This document shows, in pieces, positions 7,092 through 15,105 of a stretch of 64,000 nt of DNA. Source of the DNA: Pantoea eucrina (GTDB taxonomy: Bacteria; Pseudomonadota; Gammaproteobacteria; Enterobacterales; Enterobacteriaceae); contig NZ_MAYN01000001.1 of NCBI RefSeq assembly GCF_001691555.1, positions 360,084 to 424,083 on the forward strand, written 5' to 3'. Numbering within the stretch: position 1 is the stretch's first letter; each line of letters opens with the position of its first letter. The notes beneath the pieces are model-generated. The model was not told where the DNA came from and made no database searches. It was given only the letters and a program-made list of their open reading frames with translations. The position numbers and the translations under genes were made by a program.

Positions 7092-7667
7092 ATGGCACTT
7101 TCACTGGATGCGCATCTGCAGACAATCTGGCAGAAGTTAACGCATGCGGTGAGCACGCGCTCACCTTTTACCCTGATGCAGCTGGCGAGCGTAACAGGAA
7201 ACGCGCAGCCTAAACTCAGAACAATCGTGCTGCGCGATTTCAGTCCTGCGCCAGCCTCATTACTGTTTACCACTGACGCACGCAGCGCAAAAGTGCAGGA
7301 GATGAGGGCTAATCCGCATGTCTCGCTGCTGGGCTGGGATGCAGAGAACAGCCTCCAGCTGCGACTGGAAGGTGAAGCGTGTCGCGTTGATGAGCGCGAG
7401 TTGCGCCATGCTATCTGGCAAACGCTGCGGCCCTCTGCGCAGCAGCTTTTTCACTCACCTTATTCACCCGGCACGATCCTTGACGCTCCGGAGGCGGCAT
7501 GTGCCGGACACGCTTCTGCCTCGTTAACTGATCCTCCGGAAAATTTTGCGCTGATACGCATCATGGTGAAGCGTATAGAGCTGCTTGATGTCAGTGCCGA
7601 TCCGCATCAACGCTGTGAGTTCTTACTGCAGGCGCACGGATGGGCGGGACGGTGGCTGGCACCTTAG
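7092..7667 (+). CDS. Pyridoxamine 5'-phosphate oxidase-like flavin split-barrel protein
   Basis: A 191-residue PNPOx-like FMN-binding protein. The N-terminal split barrel shows PKLRTIVLRDFSP and LLFTTDARSAKVQEM, matching the FMN-phosphate-binding RxVxLR...TxxxSxK region of the family, and ends with a WxGRWLAP-type C-terminus. Not the true PdxH, which is longer at the C-terminus with RRLxP. SD AAGGAG. Co-transcribed with the upstream SDR; a flavin reductase-like redox role is plausible, substrate unknown. Confidence 0.8.
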   Translation: MALSLDAHLQTIWQKLTHAVSTRSPFTLMQLASVTGNAQPKLRTIVLRDFSPAPASLLFTTDARSAKVQEMRANPHVSLLGWDAENSLQLRLEGEACRVDERELRHAIWQTLRPSAQQLFHSPYSPGTILDAPEAACAGHASASLTDPPENFALIRIMVKRIELLDVSADPHQRCEFLLQAHGWAGRWLAP

Positions 7668-7769
7668 TTTCTCTCTCAGCCGCGCAAACGACAGGATCAG
7701 GTTCCGGCAGATAAAAGATCCAGATTTACTATAATTATGTTCAACATTTTTAACCTGAGAGCAGAGGCG

Positions 7770-8288
7770 ATGAGCAAATCTTTCACTCCAGCGGCTACGC
7801 TGGCAGCTCTATTTGCATTAAGTCTGATAGCCGGACCAGCAGCAGCGGCTACGCTGGCAGCTCTATTTGCATTAAGTCTGATAGCCGGACCAGCAGCAGC
7901 GGATCCGGGGAAGGGCCATGGTCAGGGACCACACGGAGCAGGTGAAAAACATGCCGGTCAAGGAAATCCGCATGCTGACAAGCACTCCCATCAGGGCCAA
8001 AACAGCGCGGAACAGGCGGGATCAGCGCTGAGCTATGCAACGGCACGCGCGCTGGCAGAGCGCTATGGCGCCACAGGCTATCGGGCTCTGCCGCCAGGCA
8101 TTGCTAAAAATGTTGCACGGGGTAAGCCGCTGCCGCCCGGGATCGCAAAGAAAACGTTACCGGCTGCGCTGGTAAAAGAGCTGCCTTACTATCCTGGCTA
8201 TGAATGGCGGGCCGTGGGGGATAACCTGGTCCTGATTGCACTAAGTACCGCCGTAGTCACGGCGGTACTCAACGGTGTCTTTGACTAG
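7770..8288 (+). CDS. CigR-like (RcnB-type) exported protein with duplicated signal peptide
   Basis: A 172-residue exported protein. After the signal sequence comes a His/Gly/Lys-rich linker, then the repeat LPPGIAKNVARGKPLPPGIAKK, followed by LPYYPGYEWRAVGDNLVLI and a hydrophobic C-terminal strand. This is the layout of Salmonella CigR, an anti-virulence factor, and RcnB-family proteins. The signal peptide holds a perfect in-frame 18-residue tandem duplication (7791-7898), giving two hydrophobic cores in series. I start at the ATG after AGAGG, not the upstream ATG at 7737. Role in this organism unknown. Confidence 0.78.
   Translation: MSKSFTPAATLAALFALSLIAGPAAAATLAALFALSLIAGPAAADPGKGHGQGPHGAGEKHAGQGNPHADKHSHQGQNSAEQAGSALSYATARALAERYGATGYRALPPGIAKNVARGKPLPPGIAKKTLPAALVKELPYYPGYEWRAVGDNLVLIALSTAVVTAVLNGVFD
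7791..7898 (+). repeat. Perfect 54-bp tandem duplication (2 copies)
   Basis: Bases 7791-7844 and 7845-7898 are identical, 54 bp each, and four bases of a third copy (GCGG) follow. The unit is 18 codons and in frame, so it doubles the hydrophobic core and AAA-type cleavage region of the CigR-like signal peptide. Zero mismatches suggest a very recent slippage or unequal exchange. Confidence 0.97.
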
Positions 8289-8317
8289 ATAACCCGGCTG
8301 AACGGGCTAAAAAGCTG

Positions 8318-9265
8318 TCAGGCCAGAGTTCGCTGTTTTGTTTCACTCAGTACGCTGACAATATTTGCAGCAGAGACTGTGCCCATCTTGATGTAAGAGG
8401 CGTCGCTGACACCGCCAATATGCGGTGAAAGAATAACGTTCGGCAGCGACTGCCAGCAGTGAGGCACGGTCAGCGGCTCTGCGCAAAAGCTGTCGAGTGC
8501 GGCGGCACGCAGTCTGCCGTCAGCGAGCGCTGCGGCAAGCGCTGGCTCATCGACCAGGCCGCCGCGGGCAGTGTTAATAAAAATGGCGTCGCGTCTGAAA
8601 TAGCGTAGCGCGGCGTCATTGATCATTGCGCGGTTATCCTCAGTCAGCGGGCAGTGCAGGGATACTACGTCAGCCTGTTGATAAAGCGCTTCCAGCGTGT
8701 TTACCTGCTCGCATCCTTCAGGTACGAAAGTAGCGTAAGGATCGTAAGCCAGCACGCGCATGCCAAACGCGTAGCCAGCTCTTGCGACCCGGCGACCGAT
8801 TTCGCCCAGCCCGACCAGCCCCAGCGTACGGCCTTCCAGTTCAAGAGATTTATGCACCGATTTGTCCCAGTGCCCGGCGCGCATACGCGCATCGAGCGGC
8901 ACAACAGATTTTGCGCAGGCCAGCAGCAGCGCCCACGTATGTTCTGCGACCGCTGCAGCGTTGGCGCCTGGCGCTGAGCAGACGCGTATGTTCCTTTTCG
9001 CTGCTGCTTTTTGATCGATGACATCAATCCCGCTGCCGTGTTTGGAGATCACCCGTAAGGCCGGGGCGGCGTCCATGATCGCTGCGGTAATTTTTCCATA
9101 CCGTACCAGGATAGCGACCGGGTTATGCTGGTGGCAGAGATCGATAAGTTGCGTCTCCGTGGGCTGTTTGCCGGCAAAAATAACGTCATAGCCGGTCAGA
9201 AGCTGCAGGGCCTCCTCCGCCAGATCGCAGCCGGTTACCAGAATAACGCTGCGTGCTTCGCTCAT
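8318..9265 (-). CDS. D-2-hydroxyacid dehydrogenase (PGDH-like)
   Basis: A 315-residue NAD-dependent D-isomer-specific 2-hydroxyacid dehydrogenase. The Rossmann motif GLVGLGEIGRRVA lies near the middle; the catalytic Arg is in NTARGGLVDE, the Glu in DSFCAEP and the His in LSPHIGG. It has no C-terminal ACT domain, so it is not the SerA feedback-regulated type. The ATG follows GGAGGAG and overlaps the stop of the RraA-like gene (ATGA), so the two are translationally coupled. It probably reduces or oxidises a hydroxyacid in the same pathway. Substrate unknown. Confidence 0.88.
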   Translation of the reverse strand: MSEARSVILVTGCDLAEEALQLLTGYDVIFAGKQPTETQLIDLCHQHNPVAILVRYGKITAAIMDAAPALRVISKHGSGIDVIDQKAAAKRNIRVCSAPGANAAAVAEHTWALLLACAKSVVPLDARMRAGHWDKSVHKSLELEGRTLGLVGLGEIGRRVARAGYAFGMRVLAYDPYATFVPEGCEQVNTLEALYQQADVVSLHCPLTEDNRAMINDAALRYFRRDAIFINTARGGLVDEPALAAALADGRLRAAALDSFCAEPLTVPHCWQSLPNVILSPHIGGVSDASYIKMGTVSAANIVSVLSETKQRTLA

Positions 9266-9954
9266 AGCGTCTCCTCCGCAGCAAGCATGCCAGCCTGGCG
9301 CAGCGCCTGCTCCAGCCACGGCGCACGCGTGTCGCCCGCTGCGATAGCCGCAATACGCTGGGTTTCGGCCGCCAGCTTCTTTTTCGCCAGCGCAATGACC
9401 GTTTTTACCTCCTCTCGCGGGATCACCACTACGCCGTCAACATCACCCACAATCAGGTCACCGGCCTGCACCTGCGCTCCTGCTACAGAGATGGGGTGAT
9501 TAACACGACCCGGGATCAGTTTTGTGGGTCCGCTGGGATTCAGACCAGCAGCGAAAACCGGGTAGGGCTGGCTGGCGAGCGCGTCCGCATCACGTACCGC
9601 TCCATCAATAACGATACCGGCAATGCCTGAGGCTTTCGCCTGCGTGGCCATAATTTCTCCCAGCAGTGCGCAACTGATATCACCCTTGCCATCCACAATG
9701 ATGACATCACCGGGCCGGGCAATAGCGAGCGCAGCATGGATAGCCAGATTGTCACCCGGTCTGACCTCAACGGTAATCGCCGGACCCGCTACTTTCATGT
9801 GCGCCGCAAGGGGTTTAATTCTGCCATGCAACGTGCCACGGCGGCCGGCAACATCAGCAAGGATAGCCGCCTGATACTCTGCGGCCTGGCGCGTATCTTC
9901 ATCAGATACGCGGGTGATATTGCGATTGATCATCGGAAGTGTCGGAGAAGTCAT
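9262..9954 (-). CDS. RraA-family aldolase/decarboxylase
   Basis: A 230-residue protein of the RraA/HMG-CHA aldolase fold. It shows PGDVIIVDGKGDISCALLGEI, GIVIDGAVRDADAL and VGDVDGVVVIPRE, the metal- and substrate-binding motifs of class II 4-hydroxy-4-methyl-2-oxoglutarate/4-carboxy-4-hydroxy-2-oxoadipate aldolases. The length exceeds RNase E inhibitor RraA (about 161 aa), favouring the enzyme. It would split a hydroxy-oxo-dicarboxylate to pyruvate or oxaloacetate products. First gene of the pair with the dehydrogenase, divergent from IclR. Confidence 0.85.
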   Translation of the reverse strand: MTSPTLPMINRNITRVSDEDTRQAAEYQAAILADVAGRRGTLHGRIKPLAAHMKVAGPAITVEVRPGDNLAIHAALAIARPGDVIIVDGKGDISCALLGEIMATQAKASGIAGIVIDGAVRDADALASQPYPVFAAGLNPSGPTKLIPGRVNHPISVAGAQVQAGDLIVGDVDGVVVIPREEVKTVIALAKKKLAAETQRIAAIAAGDTRAPWLEQALRQAGMLAAEETL

Positions 9955-9987
9955 ACTGCCTCGCTGTTTTACCAGGTGAAATAGATA

Positions 9988-10002
9988 TGTACAATATAAA
10001 AC
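9988..10002. promoter_or_regulatory. Candidate IclR-family operator, site 1
   Basis: TGTACAATATAAAAC lies 34-48 bp upstream of the RraA-like gene. Nearly the same word, TGTACAAAATAAAC, lies 62-75 bp upstream of the MFS gene (12292-12305), in the same orientation. Both targets flank the IclR gene, so a shared operator is the simplest reading. Confidence 0.5.
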
Positions 10003-10118
10003 TACTATAGCGAGCTTGTCGGAAGATTAGCCAGCGCCGGACGGCAGTTTGTGACGTAAATACGAGGTGACTCACAAATATTCAGGTACACTCGCAGTCG
10101 TCATAAAAGGAGAAAACA

Positions 10119-10850
10119 ATGGGTAATGAAGGCGTTATTGCAGTTGAAAAGGCGCTGGCGCTGCTTGACTGTTTCCGTCCGGGCGATAACAGCCTGACGC
10201 TGACGGCGCTGGCACAGGCATCGGGCTACCATAAAACCACGGTATACCGCCTGATGAATTCGCTGGAACGCATGCACTACGCCGTGCGACATGACGACGG
10301 GACCTATGGACTTGGACCGCGCCTGCTGTATCTCGGAAAGCTTTATGAGCAGTCATTTCATCTTGCAAGCGTCGTGCAGCCGGAATTGCATCAGCTGGCA
10401 CAGGAGACTGGCGAGAGCGCCAGCTGGTATGTCATTGAGGGCGGGCAGCGGCTCTGTCTGTTCCGTGCGGAAGCAACAGAGGGTTTGCGCCACAGCCGGC
10501 TGCCGGGAACAACCTATCCGCTGGATCACTCTGCTATTGGTCAGGTTTTACGCTACTGGGGACTGAATGAGCCCCTGTTTAGTGAAGAGCCACTGCTGCC
10601 TCTCTATACCTCCGGAGCCCGCGACCCGCACACGGCAGCCTATGCTCTGCCGGTATTTGGCGTGAGCGACAAGCTGGTCGCCGCGCTGGCGCTGACCGGT
10701 CCCTCCTCGCGGCTCACAGAAGCGCGCCGAAAAGAAGGCGTAGCCAGTGCAATGTATCATGCTGCCGCGCGGCTCTCGGTGCGGCTGGGGGCTTCGCCGC
10801 AGTTTTGCACTGCCCGTTATGGCGAGGGGATAGCAGCCGCTGGCGAATAA
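10119..10850 (+). CDS. IclR-family transcriptional regulator
   Basis: A 243-residue regulator with an N-terminal winged helix (residues 5-65: KALALLDCF, TLTALAQASGYHKTTVYRLMNSL) and a C-terminal GAF-like effector domain (QELAQETGESASWYVI, LRHSRLPGTTYPLDHSAIGQVL, PVFGVSDKLVAALALTGP). AAAGGAG SD before ATG. It lies between the divergent aldolase/dehydrogenase operon and the MFS transporter, the expected local regulator of the three. Effector probably the transported acid or a pathway intermediate. Confidence 0.9.
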   Translation: MGNEGVIAVEKALALLDCFRPGDNSLTLTALAQASGYHKTTVYRLMNSLERMHYAVRHDDGTYGLGPRLLYLGKLYEQSFHLASVVQPELHQLAQETGESASWYVIEGGQRLCLFRAEATEGLRHSRLPGTTYPLDHSAIGQVLRYWGLNEPLFSEEPLLPLYTSGARDPHTAAYALPVFGVSDKLVAALALTGPSSRLTEARRKEGVASAMYHAAARLSVRLGASPQFCTARYGEGIAAAGE

Positions 10851-10854
10851 CAGG

Positions 10855-10880
10855 AAGCCGGCCTGCAGCACCGGCTCCCT
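10855..10880. terminator. Hairpin between convergent iclR-like and MFS genes
   Basis: AGCCGG/CCGGCT stem at the junction of two convergent genes, without a U-run on either strand. Probably a weak bidirectional terminator. Confidence 0.4.
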
Positions 10881-10895
10881 CAGCGTGGCCCGCTG

Positions 10896-12230
10896 TTAGT
10901 GTGTTGTCGCGCGCGCTTTATTTTCTGTGTGGCGCGCCATCTTTCTGCCCATGATCACAACAGCGATGCCTCCTGCCAGACAGAGTACAGCAAGCGGCAG
11001 AAGCGCCAGCGTATGGCTGCCGGTTTTCTGATTAATAATGCCGTACACGTTTACCATCAGGCCACCGCCAATCAGATTAGCAATAGCGCCAATGGCTGCC
11101 AGCCCGGCCGCTGCTGAAGAGCTACTCATCCACCCGGACGCCAGCGCCCAGAACGGACCTTTCATTGAGTAAGCGCCTACCAGAATCAGACTCAGAATAA
11201 TAATCGTTGCCGGCAGCGAGAGGTTAATAAAGGCAGCGGCAATACCGCCTGCAATCATGAATAGCGTCAGCGCAGTGTGCCAGCGCCGTTCGCCGGTGCG
11301 ATCGGAGTTACGGCCCCAGACAATCATCAACACGGAAGCCAGGCCATAAGGAATGGCATTAAGCAGGCCGGTAGTGAGGTTATCCAGCTGGAAAGACTTG
11401 AGTAGCTGCGGTGACCAGACGCTGAGCGTTGTACCGGCTGCTGACGCACCGGAGTAGATCAGGGCAAAAAGCCAGATCTGACGATGTTTCAGCAGCTGCC
11501 AGGTAGAGATGTGACCAATATTTTTACGTTCGCTGCGCTCTTTCTCCAGCGTCTCTTCCAGCCACTGCTTCTGCTCATGGTTCAGCCAGCGCGCCTCATG
11601 CGGGCGATTACTCAGGACAAAGTAAGCCGCGATGCCCAGCAATACAGCGGGCAGCCCTTCGATAATAAACAGTAAGTGCCAGCCGCGCAGGCCGAACCAG
11701 CCATCCAGCGTCAGGATCAGTCCCGACAGCGGAGAGCCGATAAAATTGGCCAGCGGGATCGCCACCATAAACGAGGCGATGATGCGTGCACGGTAGCGGG
11801 AAGGGATCCACCAGGTCAGATACAGTACTACGCCGGGAAAAAAGCCCGCTTCTGCTGCACCCAGTAAAAAACGCAGCACGTAGAGCGAGGTTGAGGTCTC
11901 AACCAGCGCCATACACATACTTACGATCCCCCAGCTGATCATAATGCGCGGGATCCAGAGCCGTGCTCCCACTTTCTGCATGGCGAGATTGCTCGGAACC
12001 TCAAACAGAAAATAGGCCACAAAATAGAGGCTGCTGGCAAAGCCAAACGCCGCTTTTGTCAGACCTAAATCCTCGTTCATCTGCAAAGCCGCCATGCCGA
12101 TGTTTCCGCGGTCAATAATGGAAACCAGATAACTGACGACGAGGAAGGGCAGAATCCGCCAGATCACCCGGCGCATCGTTTCACGCTCCAGCGCGGTCAC
12201 AGGCGCCTGGTTAAGTAGAGATTGAGTCAT
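10896..12230 (-). CDS. MFS transporter, anion:cation symporter (ACS) family
   Basis: A 444-residue, 12-helix major facilitator. The ACS signature appears early: IDRGNIGMAALQMNEDLGL in TM1, a conserved region shared with tartrate, phthalate and glucarate importers, then GAAEAGFFPGVVLYLTWWIPSRYRAR (TM4-5 loop). Such carriers import organic acids with protons. With an RraA-like aldolase and a hydroxyacid dehydrogenase controlled by IclR nearby, it is likely the uptake step for a hydroxylated di- or tricarboxylate or aromatic-derived acid. Substrate cannot be named. Confidence 0.88.
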   Translation of the reverse strand: MTQSLLNQAPVTALERETMRRVIWRILPFLVVSYLVSIIDRGNIGMAALQMNEDLGLTKAAFGFASSLYFVAYFLFEVPSNLAMQKVGARLWIPRIMISWGIVSMCMALVETSTSLYVLRFLLGAAEAGFFPGVVLYLTWWIPSRYRARIIASFMVAIPLANFIGSPLSGLILTLDGWFGLRGWHLLFIIEGLPAVLLGIAAYFVLSNRPHEARWLNHEQKQWLEETLEKERSERKNIGHISTWQLLKHRQIWLFALIYSGASAAGTTLSVWSPQLLKSFQLDNLTTGLLNAIPYGLASVLMIVWGRNSDRTGERRWHTALTLFMIAGGIAAAFINLSLPATIIILSLILVGAYSMKGPFWALASGWMSSSSAAAGLAAIGAIANLIGGGLMVNVYGIINQKTGSHTLALLPLAVLCLAGGIAVVIMGRKMARHTENKARATTH

Positions 12231-12291
12231 TGTGTCCTCGCAGAGTTCAGATTAGATAACATCGCTGTTGTTTCACTCTATAAAACCCGGT

Positions 12292-12305
12292 TGTACAAAA
12301 TAAAC
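12292..12305. promoter_or_regulatory. Candidate IclR-family operator, site 2
   Basis: TGTACAAAATAAAC, 62-75 bp upstream of the ACS-family MFS gene, matches the word upstream of the RraA-like gene (9988-10002). Confidence 0.5.
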
Positions 12306-12657
12306 TATCAGACTCTCCGCGTGCGTCGTGTGCAGGATAGTGGGATTGCGGTTCAGCTCACAGATTAACCGTGGCCCGGATGCGGATTTGTGATCGATAA
12401 CGCTGCAGAAAGTTCATCTCTGGCATCTGCAGGCTCCTGCGCCTGCGTTGTATCACCCCTTTGCTCTTACCCTTCGCACTGATACCACAAATATTTTCAG
12501 CTAAGTGAAAAAGTCGATGTTGAGATTTATTCATCCTGACAGCGTTGAATGAATATAAATTATGTATATAAAACAGCACGTTGAAAACAGAACGATTCGC
12601 AACTTCTATCACGTTGAATCCAGACGGCACTGACTGACGCGTCTAGGCGTTGCAACA

Positions 12658-12670
12658 TGAAAAAGCTTCA
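12658..12670. promoter_or_regulatory. MetR box upstream of mesX
   Basis: TGAAAAAGCTTCA fits the published MetR consensus TGAANNWNNTTCA at every fixed position. It ends 157 bp before the mesX start. MetR activates metE and metH with homocysteine as co-regulator in enterobacteria, so control of a second methionine synthase by MetR is sensible. Confidence 0.6.
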
Positions 12671-12827
12671 GGTTCGGTGAAATTTAATCACTTTTTTTCA
12701 GCAGGGGAGTAAGGCATAAAAGAGTCAGCCCATTGAGGAAATGGTTATATCAAATCAGCATTCAGCGTCGGTTTTACAGGCAGACAGAGAAGCAGGTTTA
12801 CATCAGAAATTGAGGTGAGAAATTACG

Positions 12828-13811
12828 ATGAACAAAGAATTTACCTTTTCAATTAAAAGCCTTCGTTTTGACGAAAACTATAATCCTTCTGCAAACACGC
12901 GTATCACCACTAACTTTGCTAACCTGGCAAGGGGTGAAATGCGTCAGGAAAACCTGCGCAACGCACTGAAGATGATTGATAACCGCTTTAACTCACTTGC
13001 GCACTGGGACAATCCGAAAGCTGACCGCTATGCCGTTGAGCTTGATATCATCTCCGTTGAGCTGAATATCGACCCGGCTGGAAATGAAAAGCCGTTCCCG
13101 GTCATCGAAGTCCTGAAAACAGGCATCGTGGATAAAAAAACCGGTCAGCGCATTGAAGGCGTCGTCGGGAACAATTTCTCCTCCTGGGTACGCGATTACG
13201 ATTTCAGCGTGGTGTTGTCTGAGCATAATAAAAACCAGTCCGGTTTCAGCACCCCGGCAAACTTTGGTGACCTGCACGGCAATATCTTCAAAGGGTTTGT
13301 CAGCTCAGATATCTATAAAGCCAGCTTCAGCAAACGTCCGATCATTTGCCTGAGTGTCTCAAGTAAAAATACCTATTATCGTACCGGTAACCATCATCCG
13401 GTTCTGGGGATTGAATATCGGCAGGACGCGGATTCGCTGACCGATCACTACTTTGCCAAAATGGGCCTGCAGGCGCGCTACTTTATGCCGCAGGGCAGCG
13501 TTGCGCCGCTGGCTTTCTATTTTGCCGGCGATCTGCTGCGCGATTACAGCGATCTGGAGCTCATCAGCACCATCAGCACGATGGAAACGTTTCAGAAAAT
13601 CTATCGTCCGGAGATCTACAACGCGAACTCAGCGGCCGGACAGGAGTATCAGCCGAGCCTGTCACACAAGGATTATTCACTGACACGCATCGTATATGAC
13701 CGTGAAGAGCGCACGCATCTGGCGGTTGAGCAGGGTAAATTTACCGAACAGCATTTTATCAAGCCTTACCAGACTCGTCTGGAGCAATGGTCTGCTGAGT
13801 TTGCGCACTGA
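12828..13811 (+). CDS. mesX: MesX, partner protein of core methionine synthase MesD (DUF1852)
   Basis: A 327-residue DUF1852 protein beginning MNKEFTFSIKSLRFDENYNP. The family is found next to mesD, a short MetE-like methionine synthase, and mutant fitness studies reported that MesD needs MesX and oxygen to make methionine without folate methyl donors. How MesX acts (possibly making the methyl donor) was not settled. Here mesD starts 24 bp downstream, so the pair is an operon. A GAGGTGAG SD lies before the ATG. A MetR box lies upstream. No signal peptide; cytosolic. Confidence 0.88.
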   Translation: MNKEFTFSIKSLRFDENYNPSANTRITTNFANLARGEMRQENLRNALKMIDNRFNSLAHWDNPKADRYAVELDIISVELNIDPAGNEKPFPVIEVLKTGIVDKKTGQRIEGVVGNNFSSWVRDYDFSVVLSEHNKNQSGFSTPANFGDLHGNIFKGFVSSDIYKASFSKRPIICLSVSSKNTYYRTGNHHPVLGIEYRQDADSLTDHYFAKMGLQARYFMPQGSVAPLAFYFAGDLLRDYSDLELISTISTMETFQKIYRPEIYNANSAAGQEYQPSLSHKDYSLTRIVYDREERTHLAVEQGKFTEQHFIKPYQTRLEQWSAEFAH

Positions 13812-13834
13812 TTAATGGAAAAAGGTTATCTATA

Positions 13835-14866
13835 GTGAAAAAGTTATTACCGACATCGACGTCTGGCAGTTTACCTAAACCTTCCTGGCTGGCGCAGCCG
13901 GAAACATTATGGTCCCCGTGGAAACCGGCGGGTGACGATCTGGCCGATGCCAAGCGCGATGCGCTGCGTCTCTGCCTCGATGACCAGCTGCGGGCCGGTA
14001 TTGATATCGTCAGCGATGGTGAGCAGACGCGTCAGCATTTTGTGACGACGTTTATTGAGCATCTTAACGGCGTGGATTTTGAAAAGCGCGAAACGGTGCG
14101 GATCCGGAATCGCTACGATGCAAGCGTTCCTTCGGTGGTAGGTGAAGTTTCACGTACTAAACCGGTATTTGTTGATGATGCAAAATTTCTGCGTCAGCAA
14201 ACCACCCAGCCGATCAAATGGGCGCTGCCCGGTCCAATGACCATGATCGACACGCTGTATGACGGGCACTATAAGAGTCGCGAAAAACTCGCCTGGGAGT
14301 TTGCTAAAATTCTCAATCAGGAAGCGAAAGAGCTGGAAGCCGCTGGCGTGGATATTATTCAGTTTGATGAGCCTGCGTTCAACGTCTTCTTTGACGAGGT
14401 CAATGACTGGGGCATTGCCGCGCTGGAGCGTGCCATTGAGGGATTACAGTGCGAAACCGCTGTGCATATCTGCTATGGCTACGGCATCAAAGCCAATACT
14501 GACTGGAAGAAAACGCTGGGTTCTGAGTGGCGCCAGTATGAAGAAATCTTTCCGCGTCTGCAGAAATCGAACATCGACATCGTATCGCTGGAGTGTCAGA
14601 ACTCCCGCGTGCCGATGGAGCTGATTGAACTGATCCGCGGTAAAAAAGTGATGGTCGGTGCCATTGATGTGGCGACCAACACGGTTGAAACGCCGGAGCA
14701 GGTAGCGGAAACGCTGCGTAAAGCGCTGCAGTTTGTCGATGCGGATAAGCTCTATCCCTGCACCAACTGCGGTATGACGCCGCTGTCGCGTCAGGTTGCT
14801 CGCGGCAAGCTGGATGCGCTGAGCGCCGGTGCTGACATCGTGCGCCGTGAACTGCTGGGCCAGTAA
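13835..14866 (+). CDS. mesD: MesD, core-MetE folate-independent methionine synthase
   Basis: A 343-residue protein matching only the catalytic C-terminal half of cobalamin-independent MetE (MetE is about 750 aa). The zinc-ligand regions are present: AVHICYG (His, Cys), SLECQNSR and PCTNCGMTPL (Cys), and IIQFDEPAFN carries the substrate-binding Asp-Glu. Lacking the folate-binding N-terminal half, it is a core-MetE. It transfers a methyl group to homocysteine; the donor for MesD is not certain. GTG start after AAGG, 24 bp behind mesX. Terminator at 14886-14915 closes the operon. Confidence 0.9.
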   Translation: MKKLLPTSTSGSLPKPSWLAQPETLWSPWKPAGDDLADAKRDALRLCLDDQLRAGIDIVSDGEQTRQHFVTTFIEHLNGVDFEKRETVRIRNRYDASVPSVVGEVSRTKPVFVDDAKFLRQQTTQPIKWALPGPMTMIDTLYDGHYKSREKLAWEFAKILNQEAKELEAAGVDIIQFDEPAFNVFFDEVNDWGIAALERAIEGLQCETAVHICYGYGIKANTDWKKTLGSEWRQYEEIFPRLQKSNIDIVSLECQNSRVPMELIELIRGKKVMVGAIDVATNTVETPEQVAETLRKALQFVDADKLYPCTNCGMTPLSRQVARGKLDALSAGADIVRRELLGQ

Positions 14867-14885
14867 TACGTTTAAGGATGTATCA

Positions 14886-14915
14886 GGGCTGACGTCTGAC
14901 GTCGGCCCTTTTTTT
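14886..14915 (+). terminator. Intrinsic terminator of mesXD
   Basis: GGGCTGACGT pairs with ACGTCGGCCC (10 bp, one G-U) around a 3-nt loop, followed by seven U residues. It sits 20 bp after the mesD stop. Confidence 0.92.
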
Positions 14916-15105
14916 ATCATTTTTAACCGCGCTGTACCCTTTTGCGGCTATCCCGGCCAGGTGGCTCATCAGACAAATAAATAGATTTATACGCAGGCGC
15001 TGAAAATAACTGTGCTGCAGCGCAGCAATATGTCATGCGCACATTGCTTCCGGCGCAAAACATCCCTTACTTTAGCCGCAGGTTTGTAAAATACAGGAAC
15101 CCGGC

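Larger units (their letters stand above)
12231..12827. other. Non-coding stretch between MFS and mesX
   Basis: Holds the MFS promoter with its candidate operator (12292-12305) and the mesX promoter region with a MetR box (12658-12670). A 90-codon minus-strand frame at 12358-12630 has no convincing SD or recognised domain and I do not call it. Confidence 0.5.

Noticed and set aside
12358..12630. 90-codon minus-strand open frame
   Set aside because: No ribosome site, no recognisable domain, and it spans the promoter region of mesX; composition resembles surrounding non-coding DNA.
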